Under the pieces are notes generated by a model that was not told the origin of the DNA, did not search any database, and saw nothing but the letters and a program-made list of their open reading frames with translations. Below are positions 19,991-28,363 of a stretch of 64,000 nt of DNA, piece by piece; position 1 is the first letter of the stretch; every line of letters begins with the position of its first letter. Source of the stretch: a bacterium (GTDB lineage: Bacteria > Armatimonadota > UBA5829); assembly GCA_021371935.1 (NCBI GenBank), contig JAJFVF010000010.1, forward strand, positions 1 to 64,000. Direction: 5' to 3'. The position numbers and the translations under genes are program-made.

Positions 19991-21022
19991 ATGAAAACTC
20001 AGTTAGCGAATTGGGCTATCCGTAAGATTGAGTCTGAATATAAGGACGATGTGTGCCTACTGATCGGGCACAAGGTACGTGAGTTCGATGAGAATAATGA
20101 CGAGATCAGTTTCGGTTTCTATATCCCAGCAACCAGCCGATCGAATGGTCTGGCACGCACGTTTATTATTGATGGCATAGGATATGATCTGTTTCCGATG
20201 TCCTGGGAGCGCGTAGAGCGAATCGCGGATATCAAGGCAGATAACCCTGTGTGTCTGGACGATGCAGAAATTCTATATGCCAGAAATGATGATGACCGGC
20301 GGCGCTTTATGGCTCTTCAGGCACAGTTGCGGGCTAACTTGCAGAATCCGCACTATATGTACAATAGGGCTCTCGAATTGCTTAACACAGCGATGGAAAT
20401 CCATCAGGAGATGCTTTTCGAGGACAGGTTGTATAAGGTGCGCGAATACGCGGGATACATCTGCATCCATCTATCCGACGCCGTAGCATTTGCCAATCAG
20501 CGGTATTTCAGACAAATGCAGACAAATCAGATCGAAGAGCTTCTGTCCATGAATGAAATCCCGGCGGGGTTCACTGATCTTTACGAGAGTGTAATTCGCG
20601 CAAAGACGGCTGATGAGCAGAAGAGATTGTGCCACAAGATGATTGTCTCGACCAAGGTGTTCCTCGCAGAGCATGACAAGAACGCAGTCAGAAGAATCAG
20701 CGTGCCGGACTTTTCCGAGCTGGCATTCTGGTATCAGGAACTCAGCTACACATGGCTCAGGGTCTACCATTGGTGTGATGAGAATAATCCGGTCAATGCC
20801 TATGCCTGGTGCTGTCTGCTCCAGAAAGAGCTGGATATCGTTGGTGCTGAGTATGGTATTGCGGATCTTGACATATTCAGTGCATTCGATGCGGAGAACT
20901 TATCGGTTTTTCGCAAGCGCGCAGAAGTTGTCGAGCAAAACATCGTTGCTGCCATAGAAGCAAACGGAGCAGCGATTGAGTCTTATCCGACGGTTGCAGA
21001 CTTTTTGGACAAAAACAGCTAA
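19991..21022 (+). CDS. Unknown protein, possibly nucleotidyltransferase-like
   Basis: 343 residues, soluble, no signal peptide. The N-terminal 120 residues (ESEYKDDVCLLIGHKVREFD, then IIDGIGYDLFPMSWERVERI) vaguely resemble a polymerase-beta-type nucleotidyltransferase fold. However, the usual GS-x-DSD active-site motif is not clear, so an inactive or unrelated fold is possible. The remainder is helical, with several aromatic and Cys residues (WYQELSYTWLRVYHWCDENN). ATG 19991 is 10 nt after a GGTG. The small CD3324-type regulator begins 18 bp downstream, suggesting a two-gene unit. I do not recognise a certain family. Confidence 0.5.
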   Translation: MKTQLANWAIRKIESEYKDDVCLLIGHKVREFDENNDEISFGFYIPATSRSNGLARTFIIDGIGYDLFPMSWERVERIADIKADNPVCLDDAEILYARNDDDRRRFMALQAQLRANLQNPHYMYNRALELLNTAMEIHQEMLFEDRLYKVREYAGYICIHLSDAVAFANQRYFRQMQTNQIEELLSMNEIPAGFTDLYESVIRAKTADEQKRLCHKMIVSTKVFLAEHDKNAVRRISVPDFSELAFWYQELSYTWLRVYHWCDENNPVNAYAWCCLLQKELDIVGAEYGIADLDIFSAFDAENLSVFRKRAEVVEQNIVAAIEANGAAIESYPTVADFLDKNS

Positions 21023-21040
21023 ATCCGGAGGTGTTGCGAA

Positions 21041-21298
21041 ATGAGATACAAGAACGCCTCCGATGTCTTGCCTGATGACCTGCTAAAGGAAGTACAGAAA
21101 TATGCAGCTGGTGACACTCTGTATTTTCCAAAAGATACGGCTCGAAAAAAGTGGGGCGAGGATTCAGGAGCGCGGAACTATTTTCAGCAGAGAAATGACG
21201 AGATCAGGCAAAAGTTTTTGCAGAAGGTCTCGATAGAGAGACTTGCAGATGAATACTGCCTGTCCGAAGAAACTGTACGGAAGATCATATTCAAGTAG
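21041..21298 (+). CDS. CD3324-family (Mor-like) small DNA-binding protein
   Basis: 85 residues. The start RYKNASDVLPDDLLKEVQKY followed by AAGDTLYFPKD matches the CD3324 family known mainly from Firmicutes. The C-terminal part (about 55-85, FLQKVSIERLADEYCLSEET then VRKIIFK) is a helix-turn-helix of the Mor/C type. GGAGGTG precedes ATG. It follows the 343-residue unknown gene by 18 bp and probably regulates it or shares its role. A Firmicute-like family in this genome may indicate transfer. A terminator follows at once. Confidence 0.8.
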   Translation: MRYKNASDVLPDDLLKEVQKYAAGDTLYFPKDTARKKWGEDSGARNYFQQRNDEIRQKFLQKVSIERLADEYCLSEETVRKIIFK

Positions 21299-21316
21299 GC
21301 AATGCTGCATAACAGT

Positions 21317-21353
21317 AAAGGTGCTTCGGGAACAAGTCCCGAGGCACCTTTTG
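21317..21353 (+). terminator. Intrinsic terminator after the CD3324-type gene
   Basis: AAGGTGCTTCGGG pairs with CCCGAGGCACCTT (one G-T pair), 7-nt loop, followed by TTTTG. It sits between convergent genes and could serve both strands. Confidence 0.85.
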
Positions 21354-21385
21354 TATGTTGTGGTTCACATAGAGTTTGGCCGTGC

Positions 21386-22468
21386 CTAGAAACTCCTGTT
21401 AATCATATAGTGCGCCCATGCCTCCAGAAGCAGCTTATATTCCGTATCCGGCAGCACATCCAGTTCAGGCAGCGCCTTGTTCACATGTTCAAGTGCCAGT
21501 TCCTTTGTTTTCTCGATACCACCGAGTTGCACCATCATCTCAGTTGCTTTCTGCACATCCTCAGCGGATGCGTCGGATTTACCGAGCACCGAGAGCAGAA
21601 ACTTGCGCTGTTCATTGGTCGCTTCTTTTAAGGCAAAGAAAACTATCGTGGTCTTTTTGCCCTCGCGCACATCCGAGCCTACGGGTTTGCCGAGTTTTTC
21701 TTCTTTTCCGAGCAGGCCGAGAATGTCGTCCTGGAGTTGAAACGCAGTCCCGCAGCTCGATGCGAACCTGGAAAGCGCCGCGACGGTGGGGTGGTTGATA
21801 TCAGCGGTGTTGAGTCCGATCATTGCTCCGGCCTTGGCTGCAAACTCATAGAGCACTCCGGTCTTCATCCAGAGCATATAGACGATATCATCACGAGTAA
21901 GCTGTTCAATCGGGGTGCGCGAGTACTGCACATCCAGTGTCTCGCCTTCAATGAGCGTATTGACTACATGCGATTCCAGGTAATAGATGATCTCGAGTAT
22001 TACTCTTGCGTCCACATCACCATTTCGCGCGCACTCACACAGCAGACTCACGTTCCAGCCGTGCTGAGAGTCGCCGGTGAGAATAGCCAGGTCGCGGCCA
22101 TATTCTTTTGCTTTTTCCTCGCTGTAACCCAGTTTGCTCGTGGCGAATATCTCACCCAGTTTGTGGACTGTCGGTCCACCGCGCCTCAGTTCATCGTTGT
22201 CTATAACGTCGTCATGGACCAGCGTCCATGTATGAAACAGTTCCACAGCCGCAGCAGCGGGCAGCGCGATATTTTCATCTCCACCGACTGCTCCGCATGC
22301 CCACATAAGCACAGCGGGCCGCAGTCTCTTGCCGGAGCGTTCGATATAAGCGAAAACCGCGTCTTCCAGGTCTTTTGGTTTGAACCATTCGCGGAACCGC
22401 GGCTGCTTGAAAAATTCATTGACTTTGCTCTCCCTTGCTTGAAGAGCCTCCATAAGATCGAGAGCCAT
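21386..22468 (-). CDS. Polyprenyl (trans-isoprenyl) diphosphate synthase
   Basis: 360 residues. It condenses isopentenyl diphosphate with allylic diphosphates in the cytoplasm to make C15-C50 precursors of quinones, carotenoids, hopanoids or wall carrier lipid. Substrate-binding GKRLRP is at 47-51. The first aspartate-rich motif is Asp86-Asp87-x2-Asp90 (HDDVIDND) followed by LRRGGPTVHK, and the second is near 240 (FQLQDDILG). The hydrophobic residues before the first motif (ELFHTWTLV) lack an obvious chain-stopping Phe-Phe, so the product could be long. Longer than most relatives, mainly from the C-terminal helices. Confidence 0.92.
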   Translation of the reverse strand: MALDLMEALQARESKVNEFFKQPRFREWFKPKDLEDAVFAYIERSGKRLRPAVLMWACGAVGGDENIALPAAAAVELFHTWTLVHDDVIDNDELRRGGPTVHKLGEIFATSKLGYSEEKAKEYGRDLAILTGDSQHGWNVSLLCECARNGDVDARVILEIIYYLESHVVNTLIEGETLDVQYSRTPIEQLTRDDIVYMLWMKTGVLYEFAAKAGAMIGLNTADINHPTVAALSRFASSCGTAFQLQDDILGLLGKEEKLGKPVGSDVREGKKTTIVFFALKEATNEQRKFLLSVLGKSDASAEDVQKATEMMVQLGGIEKTKELALEHVNKALPELDVLPDTEYKLLLEAWAHYMINRSF

Positions 22469-22534
22469 ACTGCCTCCGAGTTATATTTTAAGAAAGCCGA
22501 CAGGTCAGAATATACCCAAATCGAGGGGCGGATG

Positions 22535-22729
22535 TCAAGCCATTATTGCCATCACCCGACCGACCGTCCCATCGGTCAGCATTACTTTGATCCCGCGCGT
22601 ATGCACAGCGCTGTTTGTGAGAATTCGAGAGACGACGCCATCGGTGAGTGCACCGGTGCGCTGGTTCTGCTTCTCTACAATCTGAACACGCATACCGGGC
22701 TTGATGTCGCTTCTCTTTTCAACCGTCAT
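22535..22729 (-). CDS. ywbE: YwbE-family protein
   Basis: 64 residues from ATG 22729. The longer frame to 22819 lies wholly inside the upstream gene. The body RSDIKPGMRVQIVEKQNQRT then GALTDGVVSRILTNS and GIKVMLTDGTVGRV matches YwbE/DUF2196, a small SH3-like beta fold of unknown role conserved in many bacteria. The start overlaps the stop of the Cys-cluster gene by 4 nt (ATGA), so the two are translationally coupled. Confidence 0.9.
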   Translation of the reverse strand: MTVEKRSDIKPGMRVQIVEKQNQRTGALTDGVVSRILTNSAVHTRGIKVMLTDGTVGRVMAIMA

Positions 22730-23325
22730 GCACTTCGCCGTTTGGATCTGATAGCCAACCATACCATGGCTATCTGGATTTTCATCAGTCCGATCAAAGC
22801 CTTTGAGCCTGTCCGGCATTGTTCGGGCGATAGTTCATTGATTGTCGCATTACAAAAATAAGCCACGCACTGTATCGGGCGAAGCTCATACGGAATTCTG
22901 CAGCCTTTAGTTGTCAATTCCGGGCAATGCCCCGGCACGCACTCAGCTTTCATTACGTCGGTGTTACTTTCAACCCACTCAGCTGCGATATCATAAGGAG
23001 CCATATTGCCTTCTTTACGCCTGCCATATCTATGCGGTGTTGCGGGGAACTGAAGCACACGGTCGGTGAAAGCATCACGCTCACGCACACCTCCGCAGCA
23101 TTTGCCTTTGCAGTCGGCGCAGACATGATCATGGCTCGACCCGATGCGGTTAAGCACTCGCTGATATTTCATTCTCTTTCGGTTCAGCTCAGCGAGTTCA
23201 GAACCGGCATGTGCAAGGTTTTTGCCTTTTTCGAAGAGTCTGGCAGCGTGATTGCAGATAATCTCGCATGTGCGAAACACCGGTCGCGACCAGAGCAGGA
23301 ATTTTGTGCGTTCCATCCGACTCAT
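22726..23325 (-). CDS. YkgJ-type cysteine-cluster protein
   Basis: 199 residues, soluble. Cysteines form CADCKGKCC in the middle and then GHCPELTTKGCRIPYELRP and IQCVAYFC: the spacing seen in the YkgJ/DUF Fe- or Zn-chelating cluster family. The N-terminal 70 residues are helical and basic. Function in the family is unknown; a metal or Fe-S site is likely. A five-codon reading frame with a strong ribosome site ends on its start codon (see 23322-23339). It is followed by ywbE with a 4-nt overlap. Confidence 0.7.
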   Translation of the reverse strand: MSRMERTKFLLWSRPVFRTCEIICNHAARLFEKGKNLAHAGSELAELNRKRMKYQRVLNRIGSSHDHVCADCKGKCCGGVRERDAFTDRVLQFPATPHRYGRRKEGNMAPYDIAAEWVESNTDVMKAECVPGHCPELTTKGCRIPYELRPIQCVAYFCNATINELSPEQCRTGSKALIGLMKIQIAMVWLAIRSKRRSA

Positions 23326-23339
23326 ATTTCAACTTTCAT
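23322..23339 (-). CDS. Five-codon mini-ORF coupled to the YkgJ-type gene
   Basis: ATG AAA GTT GAA ATA TGA. GGAGGG stands 6 nt before this ATG, while the YkgJ-type start lacks its own well-spaced site. The TGA overlaps the downstream ATG as ATGA. Ribosomes could load here and reinitiate on the real gene. The peptide itself (MKVEI) probably has no function. Confidence 0.4.
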   Translation of the reverse strand: MKVEI

Positions 23340-23340
23340 A

Positions 23341-23370
23341 GAAATCCCTCCAGGAGGATACCCGGAGGGA
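23341..23370 (-). promoter_or_regulatory. Hairpin covering the mini-ORF ribosome site
   Basis: On the minus strand CCCTCC and GGAGGG can pair around a short loop containing GGGTATCC. The second arm is the mini-ORF ribosome-binding site, so folding would hide it. Its sequence resembles the groESL terminator stem but has no T run. Confidence 0.35.
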
Positions 23371-23422
23371 AGAATTCAGATCATCAAGGCTTGTTGCGAA
23401 ACAATAAACATCATCAAATTTA

Positions 23423-23433
23423 GTCATTCCGAG
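23423..23433 (+). repeat. Repeat family C, short remnant
   Basis: GTCATTCCGAG only; the rest of the unit is lost or was never present. It lies between lysC and the mini-ORF. Confidence 0.35.
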
Positions 23434-23446
23434 CGTATGCCTTGCT

Positions 23447-24670
23447 CTATACTTTCTCCAGCTCAAAGACCTTATGCAGGGCACGCACGGCTTGTTTGAC
23501 TTTCTCGCGTTCGATAAGGCATGTTATGCGGATCTCGCTTGTGGCGATGGACAGGATGTTGATTTCTTCGCCTGCAAGAGCCTGAAACATTTTGTCGGCG
23601 TAACCCGGATGGTTTCGTATGCCGCTTCCGACGATGGAGATCTTAGCCAGTGTCTGATCGGCCAGCAGTTCTTTTGCGCCCAGCTCAGCGACGACCGGTT
23701 CCAGTGCTTTCTTGGTTTTTTCGTAATCGGCATCAGACACGGTGAACGATATGTCCGCGTGACCCTCGGTGCTGACGTTTTGCACGATCACATCGACATT
23801 GACGTTAGCCTGTGACGGCGCATGAAAGATTTTGGCAGCCACACCGGGTTGGTCAGGTATGGCTACAACCGTGAATCTCGTTACGCCTGTATCGTGAGCA
23901 ATTCCCCGAACGGGGTTGCGAATTTCCATCTCAGGATCCTCCTTGGTGATGATTGTGCCGGGGACTTCTCTGGCGCTGTTTGCGACCAGGATATCGACTT
24001 CATATATCTGTCCAAGTTCAACTGCGCGGTTATGCATCACGCGCGCGCCCTGCCCGGCCAGTTCAAGCATTTCTTCGTATGATATGGTGTCGAGTTTAAC
24101 AGCGTCCGATACAACTCTGGGGTCTGCGGTAAAAACCCCATCGACATCGGTGTAGATTTCACATTTATCGGCTTTAAGGGCGGCGGCGAGAGCGACTGCC
24201 GTGGTATCCGATCCGCCTCGGCCAAGTGTAGTAATGTCGGCCCAGCTTGCATTTTCAGTGATTCCTTGAAATCCTGCGACGACCACCACATTACCCTTGT
24301 TGAGTTCATCTTTGAGGCGCTTGCCGTCGATCTTGAGTATTCGAGCTTTGCTCTGCACCCTTTCGGTTATGATGCCTGCCTGTCCACCCGTGAGCGAGAC
24401 TGCTTTTTGCCCAAGCTCTTGGAGCGCAATAGCCATCAAGGCGCTCGATGCCTGTTCACCCGTCGCCAGAAGCTTATCCATCTCACGTTCTCCGGGTATG
24501 GTTGACAATGCTTTGGCCATACTTATCAATTCATCGGTAGTGTCTCCCATAGCCGAAACGACCACGACCACCTGCGCATTCTTTGCGCGTGCCGCCACCC
24601 GTTTCGCCACGGCGGCGATCTTTTCGGTGGAGGCGACGGAGCTTCCACCATATTTCTGAACGACAATCAC
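23447..24670 (-). CDS. lysC: Aspartate kinase
   Basis: 407 residues, monofunctional aspartokinase length. It phosphorylates aspartate, the first step toward lysine, threonine, methionine and diaminopimelate. The kinase domain (1-245) starts with [12 protein letters not shown] and has [20 protein letters not shown] then [11 protein letters not shown]. Two C-terminal ACT domains (about 260-330 and 340-405) bind regulatory amino acids; the second contains [26 protein letters not shown] on the plus strand corresponds to an AAGGAGG ribosome site ahead of ATG. No lysine riboswitch is seen upstream. It is followed at 121 bp by the Cys-cluster gene. Confidence 0.96.
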   Translation of the reverse strand: MIVVQKYGGSSVASTEKIAAVAKRVAARAKNAQVVVVVSAMGDTTDELISMAKALSTIPGEREMDKLLATGEQASSALMAIALQELGQKAVSLTGGQAGIITERVQSKARILKIDGKRLKDELNKGNVVVVAGFQGITENASWADITTLGRGGSDTTAVALAAALKADKCEIYTDVDGVFTADPRVVSDAVKLDTISYEEMLELAGQGARVMHNRAVELGQIYEVDILVANSAREVPGTIITKEDPEMEIRNPVRGIAHDTGVTRFTVVAIPDQPGVAAKIFHAPSQANVNVDVIVQNVSTEGHADISFTVSDADYEKTKKALEPVVAELGAKELLADQTLAKISIVGSGIRNHPGYADKMFQALAGEEINILSIATSEIRITCLIEREKVKQAVRALHKVFELEKV

Positions 24671-24806
24671 GACGTTCTATCTCCTCCTTGTTTACCACGA
24701 GTCCCGGAGGTTCCTTAAAACCCCGCTTGCTGCAGCATCATTGTGATTAGAATAGCATATTCGTGCGGGGGTGTAAATGGGTAGAGGTTAATCATCAAGA
24801 TGGCGT

Positions 24807-24843
24807 AACTGATTTAGTATTTCAGATTTTGTATTGATTATTT
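24807..24843 (+). repeat. Dispersed repeat family E, copy
   Basis: AACTGATTTAGTATTTCAGA followed by TTTTGTATTGATTATTT. It is separated by 28 bp from a family F copy, as both families also meet at 58009-58079. Confidence 0.75.
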
Positions 24844-24871
24844 GCTTATGTGTGGGGTAATGCCGTTCTTT

Positions 24872-24909
24872 CCCTCTCCTGGGGGAGAGGGTTAGGGTGA
24901 GGGGGCAAC
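24872..24909 (+). repeat. Dispersed repeat family F, copy 1
   Basis: CCCTCTCCTGGGGGAGAGGG is a near-perfect palindrome, followed by TTAGGGTGAGGGGGCAAC. The second copy at 58009 differs by one base. Repeats of this kind occur in unrelated bacteria. Confidence 0.85.
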
Positions 24910-24959
24910 CTATCACTCAAAATATCATATCAATAAGCCGAATTGCGTTTCAATATACA

Positions 24960-24993
24960 GTCATTCCGAGGAGGAACGACGAGAAATCTGCTT
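24960..24993 (+). repeat. Dispersed repeat family C, half copy
   Basis: GTCATTCCGAGGAGGAACG then ACGAGAAATCTGCTT. Single arm, one substitution relative to the copy at 56608. Confidence 0.8.
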
Positions 24994-25132
24994 CGCACTA
25001 GAGTAATAAAAAAAGCCGATGTTTGAAATTGAAGAATAACACTGCGTGCCAACTGATGTCATTCCCGACCTGATCGGGAATCCAGGAAGCTGCACTACAA
25101 TATAGTTTAGGTATCTGGATTTCCGCTTTTGC

Positions 25133-25197
25133 GGAAATGACAAATATAAGGGAAATGACAAATATAAGGGGAATGACAGATATAAGTGGAAATGACA
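25133..25197 (+). repeat. 18-bp tandem array, 3.6 units
   Basis: Unit GGAAATGACAAATATAAG at 25133-25150 and 25151-25168, a variant with two changes at 25169-25186, and a partial fourth unit. It begins inside the right arm of a GGATTTCC...GGAAATGAC inverted element and so probably expanded from it. Confidence 0.9.
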
Positions 25198-25372
25198 GAA
25201 CACAACATTTTTGATCGTCCGAGGTATTCCTGCCTCGGACGCATCTTGCGATGGGCATTCTTGCCCCGGCAGTTGGTATCTCGGGATTTGAGGAGCGAAA
25301 GGAAACCAATCACTCATGTTAATTACATATCAACCGCTCTGGAAATCCCGAAACAAACAGTCAACCGGGGAC

Positions 25373-25702
25373 TTACTTTACCGGCGGCTCATATCTTTCA
25401 TAATAGCCAATGAGCTTTCCGTTATCATCTCGAACTGCGCGCATATACACTCGGTGCTTTTCGTTGTCTGAGATCATGCGCTCATCTTCGCCCTGCTCGA
25501 ATGCCGAGTATACTTCGCGTATCACTTCCTGCGAACATGCATTGTGGCAGTCGAAGATAGACTTGCCTATGATATTCCCCCATTTGGCATAGTTAGCGAC
25601 GGCGGGTTTGTTCATATAGCGGACAATGTGATCGCAGTCCACATATACGACGGGGTCTTTCATACTGTCCAATATTGCCTGCATCAATTCAATGTCTATC
25701 AT
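25373..25702 (-). CDS. Stand-alone PAS domain protein
   Basis: 109 residues from ATG 25702 (GAGGTAG upstream). The longer frame to 25861 overlaps the MATE start and is unlikely. A single PAS domain fills the protein: MQAILDSMKDPVVYVDCDHI at the start, IGKSIFDCHNACSQE in the helices, and GYYERYEPP at the end. The DCHN-x-CS segment resembles the PAS domain fused to DUF438 proteins, where heme or Fe-S binding has been suggested; that is inference here. No output domain, so it must act through a partner. Divergent from the MATE gene. Confidence 0.75.
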   Translation of the reverse strand: MIDIELMQAILDSMKDPVVYVDCDHIVRYMNKPAVANYAKWGNIIGKSIFDCHNACSQEVIREVYSAFEQGEDERMISDNEKHRVYMRAVRDDNGKLIGYYERYEPPVK

Positions 25703-25784
25703 GACAACTACCTCACACGAAAATGTATTAGTGATAGGTATGGAATTTCCTCGCATGCGGGCGTAAAATATAACTGGAGACAAC

Positions 25785-27212
25785 ATGGAACAATCAGAGC
25801 AATCATCTGCCTCAAAACATGGCCGCGACATGACGAGCGGGAGTATCCCGCGCCACCTCATTCATTTTTCGCTTCCGATGCTGGCAGGCAATATAGTGCA
25901 GACGGCATACAGCATTGTCAATGCCATCTGGGTAGGCAAGGGCTTGGGCAAGGCGGACCTTGCTGCGGTAACTGTCAGCATGCCGATAGTGTTCTTGCTT
26001 ATGACGATTGCCATTGGGCTTACCATGGGCACCAGCATTCTAATTTCTCAGTTTGCCGGGGCACGCAACTACCGCAGGCTGAGGGATGTTGTGCAGACCT
26101 CCACCGTGCTGGTTATCGGTTTTAGCATAGTCTTGTTTGTGATTGGGGAGTTGGCGACTCCCTGGATCATGCGCCAGATACAGACACCGGCGAACGTATA
26201 CGATCTTGCCGTGAATTATATGCGCATATTCCTGTGCACTCTGCCGTTTACATATGCAACTTTTCTTGCGGTATCCATGCTCAGAGGGGTAGGCGACTCC
26301 AAGACTCCGCTCTATTTTCAGGTAGGCTCTCTGCTGTTGACGGCGATATTCGACCCGATACTTATGTTTGGCTGGCTCGGCTTCCCGCGTTTGGGGCTTA
26401 ACGGAACGGCTGTCGCCAGCGTGGCGATGCAGGCGTTGGGGGTTTTTGCCACATTTTACTATCTCAGCAAATGCGATCACCTGGTTGCCCCCGATTGGCT
26501 GCATCTACGTGTGGACTGGCTCACGATGGGGCTCATAATCAAGATCGGGTTTCCGACCATCCTCCAGCAGTCATTGGTGTCCATCGGCCAGATCGTGGTC
26601 ATCGGTCTGGTGAACAGCTACGGTGAAAATGCCACAGCGGCGTTCGGCGCATCTATGCGATTGGACCAGCTTGCAGTGCTTCCGGCATTGACGTTTAATG
26701 CCGCAGTGGCCACGGTTGTGGGTCAAAACATAGGCGCCGGGCATATCAGCCGTGTCAAGGACGTTTTCAAGTGGTCCATCATCATCTGCGGCGGTCTGAC
26801 TTTGTTTGTCTCCACGCTTGCCCTGACCATGCCTCAAATCCTGCTCAAGATGTTTTTGAACGAGTCGAGCGTAATGGAGATAGGTGTGACGTATATGCAT
26901 GTTGCCGCAATAAACTACCTGTGCTTTGCAGTCATGCTTATCGCGAACGGAGTCATCAACGGCTCAGGTCACACAATTATAACCACACTTATTACTCTGA
27001 TCTCGTTATGGCTGGCGCGCGTGCCTCTGGCTGTATTTCTTTCTCACAGGCTGCACAGGGTCCAGGGAATCTGGTATGCCATTGCTATCAGCGCCTTCGT
27101 CGGGATGATCGCAAGCCTGGTTGTCTATTATTCCGGTCTGTGGAAACGGCCCGTGGTGTCCCGTGATATATTGGCAGTGGATTCTTCAGTGATCGCAAAA
27201 GATCTGGAATAA
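25785..27212 (+). CDS. MATE family efflux transporter
   Basis: 475 residues, about 12 transmembrane helices in two homologous halves. Na+- or H+-driven export of cationic drugs or metabolites across the cytoplasmic membrane. Recognised by IPRHLIHFSLPMLAGNIVQT in helix 1, MLRGVGDSKTPLYFQVGSLL between helices 4 and 5, and GASMRLDQLAVLPALTFNAA then TVVGQNIGAG in the second half. GGAG lies 6 nt before ATG. Substrate unknown. It ends 3 bp from the convergent hpnI gene. Confidence 0.93.
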   Translation: MEQSEQSSASKHGRDMTSGSIPRHLIHFSLPMLAGNIVQTAYSIVNAIWVGKGLGKADLAAVTVSMPIVFLLMTIAIGLTMGTSILISQFAGARNYRRLRDVVQTSTVLVIGFSIVLFVIGELATPWIMRQIQTPANVYDLAVNYMRIFLCTLPFTYATFLAVSMLRGVGDSKTPLYFQVGSLLLTAIFDPILMFGWLGFPRLGLNGTAVASVAMQALGVFATFYYLSKCDHLVAPDWLHLRVDWLTMGLIIKIGFPTILQQSLVSIGQIVVIGLVNSYGENATAAFGASMRLDQLAVLPALTFNAAVATVVGQNIGAGHISRVKDVFKWSIIICGGLTLFVSTLALTMPQILLKMFLNESSVMEIGVTYMHVAAINYLCFAVMLIANGVINGSGHTIITTLITLISLWLARVPLAVFLSHRLHRVQGIWYAIAISAFVGMIASLVVYYSGLWKRPVVSRDILAVDSSVIAKDLE

Positions 27213-27214
27213 TG

Positions 27215-28363
27215 CTATTTTACTCTTGTGATTCTTCCATCTTTTGCAAGTACCAGTTTTCTATCCCGCCAGGTCACGCTTCTTTTGAAATATCCCGCGA
27301 CCCATATTGCAAATGAGAGCAGATCGCGAACAGGAATCAGCCATGCTCTCTTCAAAAAGTGGTTGTCGCCAAGACATACGACCGAGCCGATATACGCCGT
27401 CGCGAGTCTGATAATAGATACGCCGATCAATATCGACCATCCGAGCAAGCCGAACCCGACCGATGCGGCAAACATCAGCGCATAGGCAAACCCGAATGTA
27501 AATATAAGGCCGAAGTGACCCGCAGGTCTGCTCACTCTGGTTGTGACGGACCATCTGAGTTCTCTTTGCATTACATGTGCTATTTTTTCGCCCGAGAGGT
27601 TGATGTCGATCACATAGTCTGATAGAGCCACATCATATCCGACTTGGGTCGTCTTCCTGCCGAGTTGGAAGTCATCCGCCAAGTAGTTTGCGATGGTCTC
27701 AAATCCTCCAATTTTCTCTATCACTTCACGTCGGACTGCCATAGATGCTCCGAGGCCGAAGTCTATTTTGCCCATTGCATTTGCCGACGCCACACCCGGC
27801 GCGAATACGCATGTCATGTGGAGCGCTTCGAGCATATCTGCGATGCCATGGTCGTTGATACCTTTATACATACATGTGACCATCCCGACATTCGGCTCAT
27901 CGAACGAAGCAATAAGCCGATCGATGAAATCGGGTGTTGCGCGTGTGTCCGCATCGGCAATTGCGATGATATCACCCACCGAACGCTCAAAGAGTGTGTG
28001 GAGTATTCTGACTTTGTTGTTGAACCCGTCAATGCTGCTGCCGGTGTATATTGACGCATGAAGTTTGCCTGCCGTGATATCTTGTAATATCTCGACAGAT
28101 GGATCATTCTCATCGAGCACTCCAAAGAGCACTTCATAGTCCGTGTAATCCTGATCCATGAATGATATGAAATTTTCGCTTGCCCGTGAGTCTATTCCTC
28201 TGACCGGTTTCAGGATGCTGACTTTTAAGATATTTCTCTTTGCGGGGGATAGTCGGGATGATGCGGCTTTCCTGAAATGCCGGATCAACGCAGCAGTCGA
28301 CAATATGTAATAGAGCGCGCCAACCGCTGCCAGTGCCAGAAACAAGATACTCGCAGCGCTCAC
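27215..28363 (-). CDS. hpnI: Hopanoid/ceramide-type glycosyltransferase HpnI
   Basis: 382 residues, family GT21-like. HpnI transfers N-acetylglucosamine to bacteriohopanetetrol; ceramide glucosyltransferases are close relatives. An N-terminal membrane helix (SILFLALAAVGALYYIL) precedes the GT-A domain (about 45-270) with the metal-binding ADADTRA and the acceptor motif QRELRW. Two or three C-terminal membrane helices follow. It overlaps the upstream hpnK by 4 nt (ATGA). The HpnI-HpnK pairing is the main reason for preferring a hopanoid role over a glycolipid one. No squalene-hopene cyclase is in the window. Confidence 0.82.
   Translation of the reverse strand: MSAASILFLALAAVGALYYILSTAALIRHFRKAASSRLSPAKRNILKVSILKPVRGIDSRASENFISFMDQDYTDYEVLFGVLDENDPSVEILQDITAGKLHASIYTGSSIDGFNNKVRILHTLFERSVGDIIAIADADTRATPDFIDRLIASFDEPNVGMVTCMYKGINDHGIADMLEALHMTCVFAPGVASANAMGKIDFGLGASMAVRREVIEKIGGFETIANYLADDFQLGRKTTQVGYDVALSDYVIDINLSGEKIAHVMQRELRWSVTTRVSRPAGHFGLIFTFGFAYALMFAASVGFGLLGWSILIGVSIIRLATAYIGSVVCLGDNHFLKRAWLIPVRDLLSFAIWVAGYFKRSVTWRDRKLVLAKDGRITRVK

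Larger units (their letters stand above)
24671..25372. other. 700-bp repeat-filled intergenic region
   Basis: No convincing gene. In order it holds family E (24807-24843), family F (24872-24909), family C (24960-24993), an inverted element starting GTCATTCCCGACCTGATC near 25059, and an 18-bp tandem array (25133-25197). Small open frames here are created by the tandem array and by inverted repeats. Confidence 0.75.

Noticed and set aside
21737-22861. 374-codon open frame on the plus strand
   Set aside because: Antisense to the prenyl synthase, ywbE and the Cys-cluster gene, all of which have clear family motifs.
25133-25197. CRISPR array
   Set aside because: Units are 18 bp, adjoining, without spacers, and no cas genes are near.
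24961-25317. Open frames encoding repeated FPLYLS units
   Set aside because: Created by the 18-bp tandem array; no ribosome site or conserved features.
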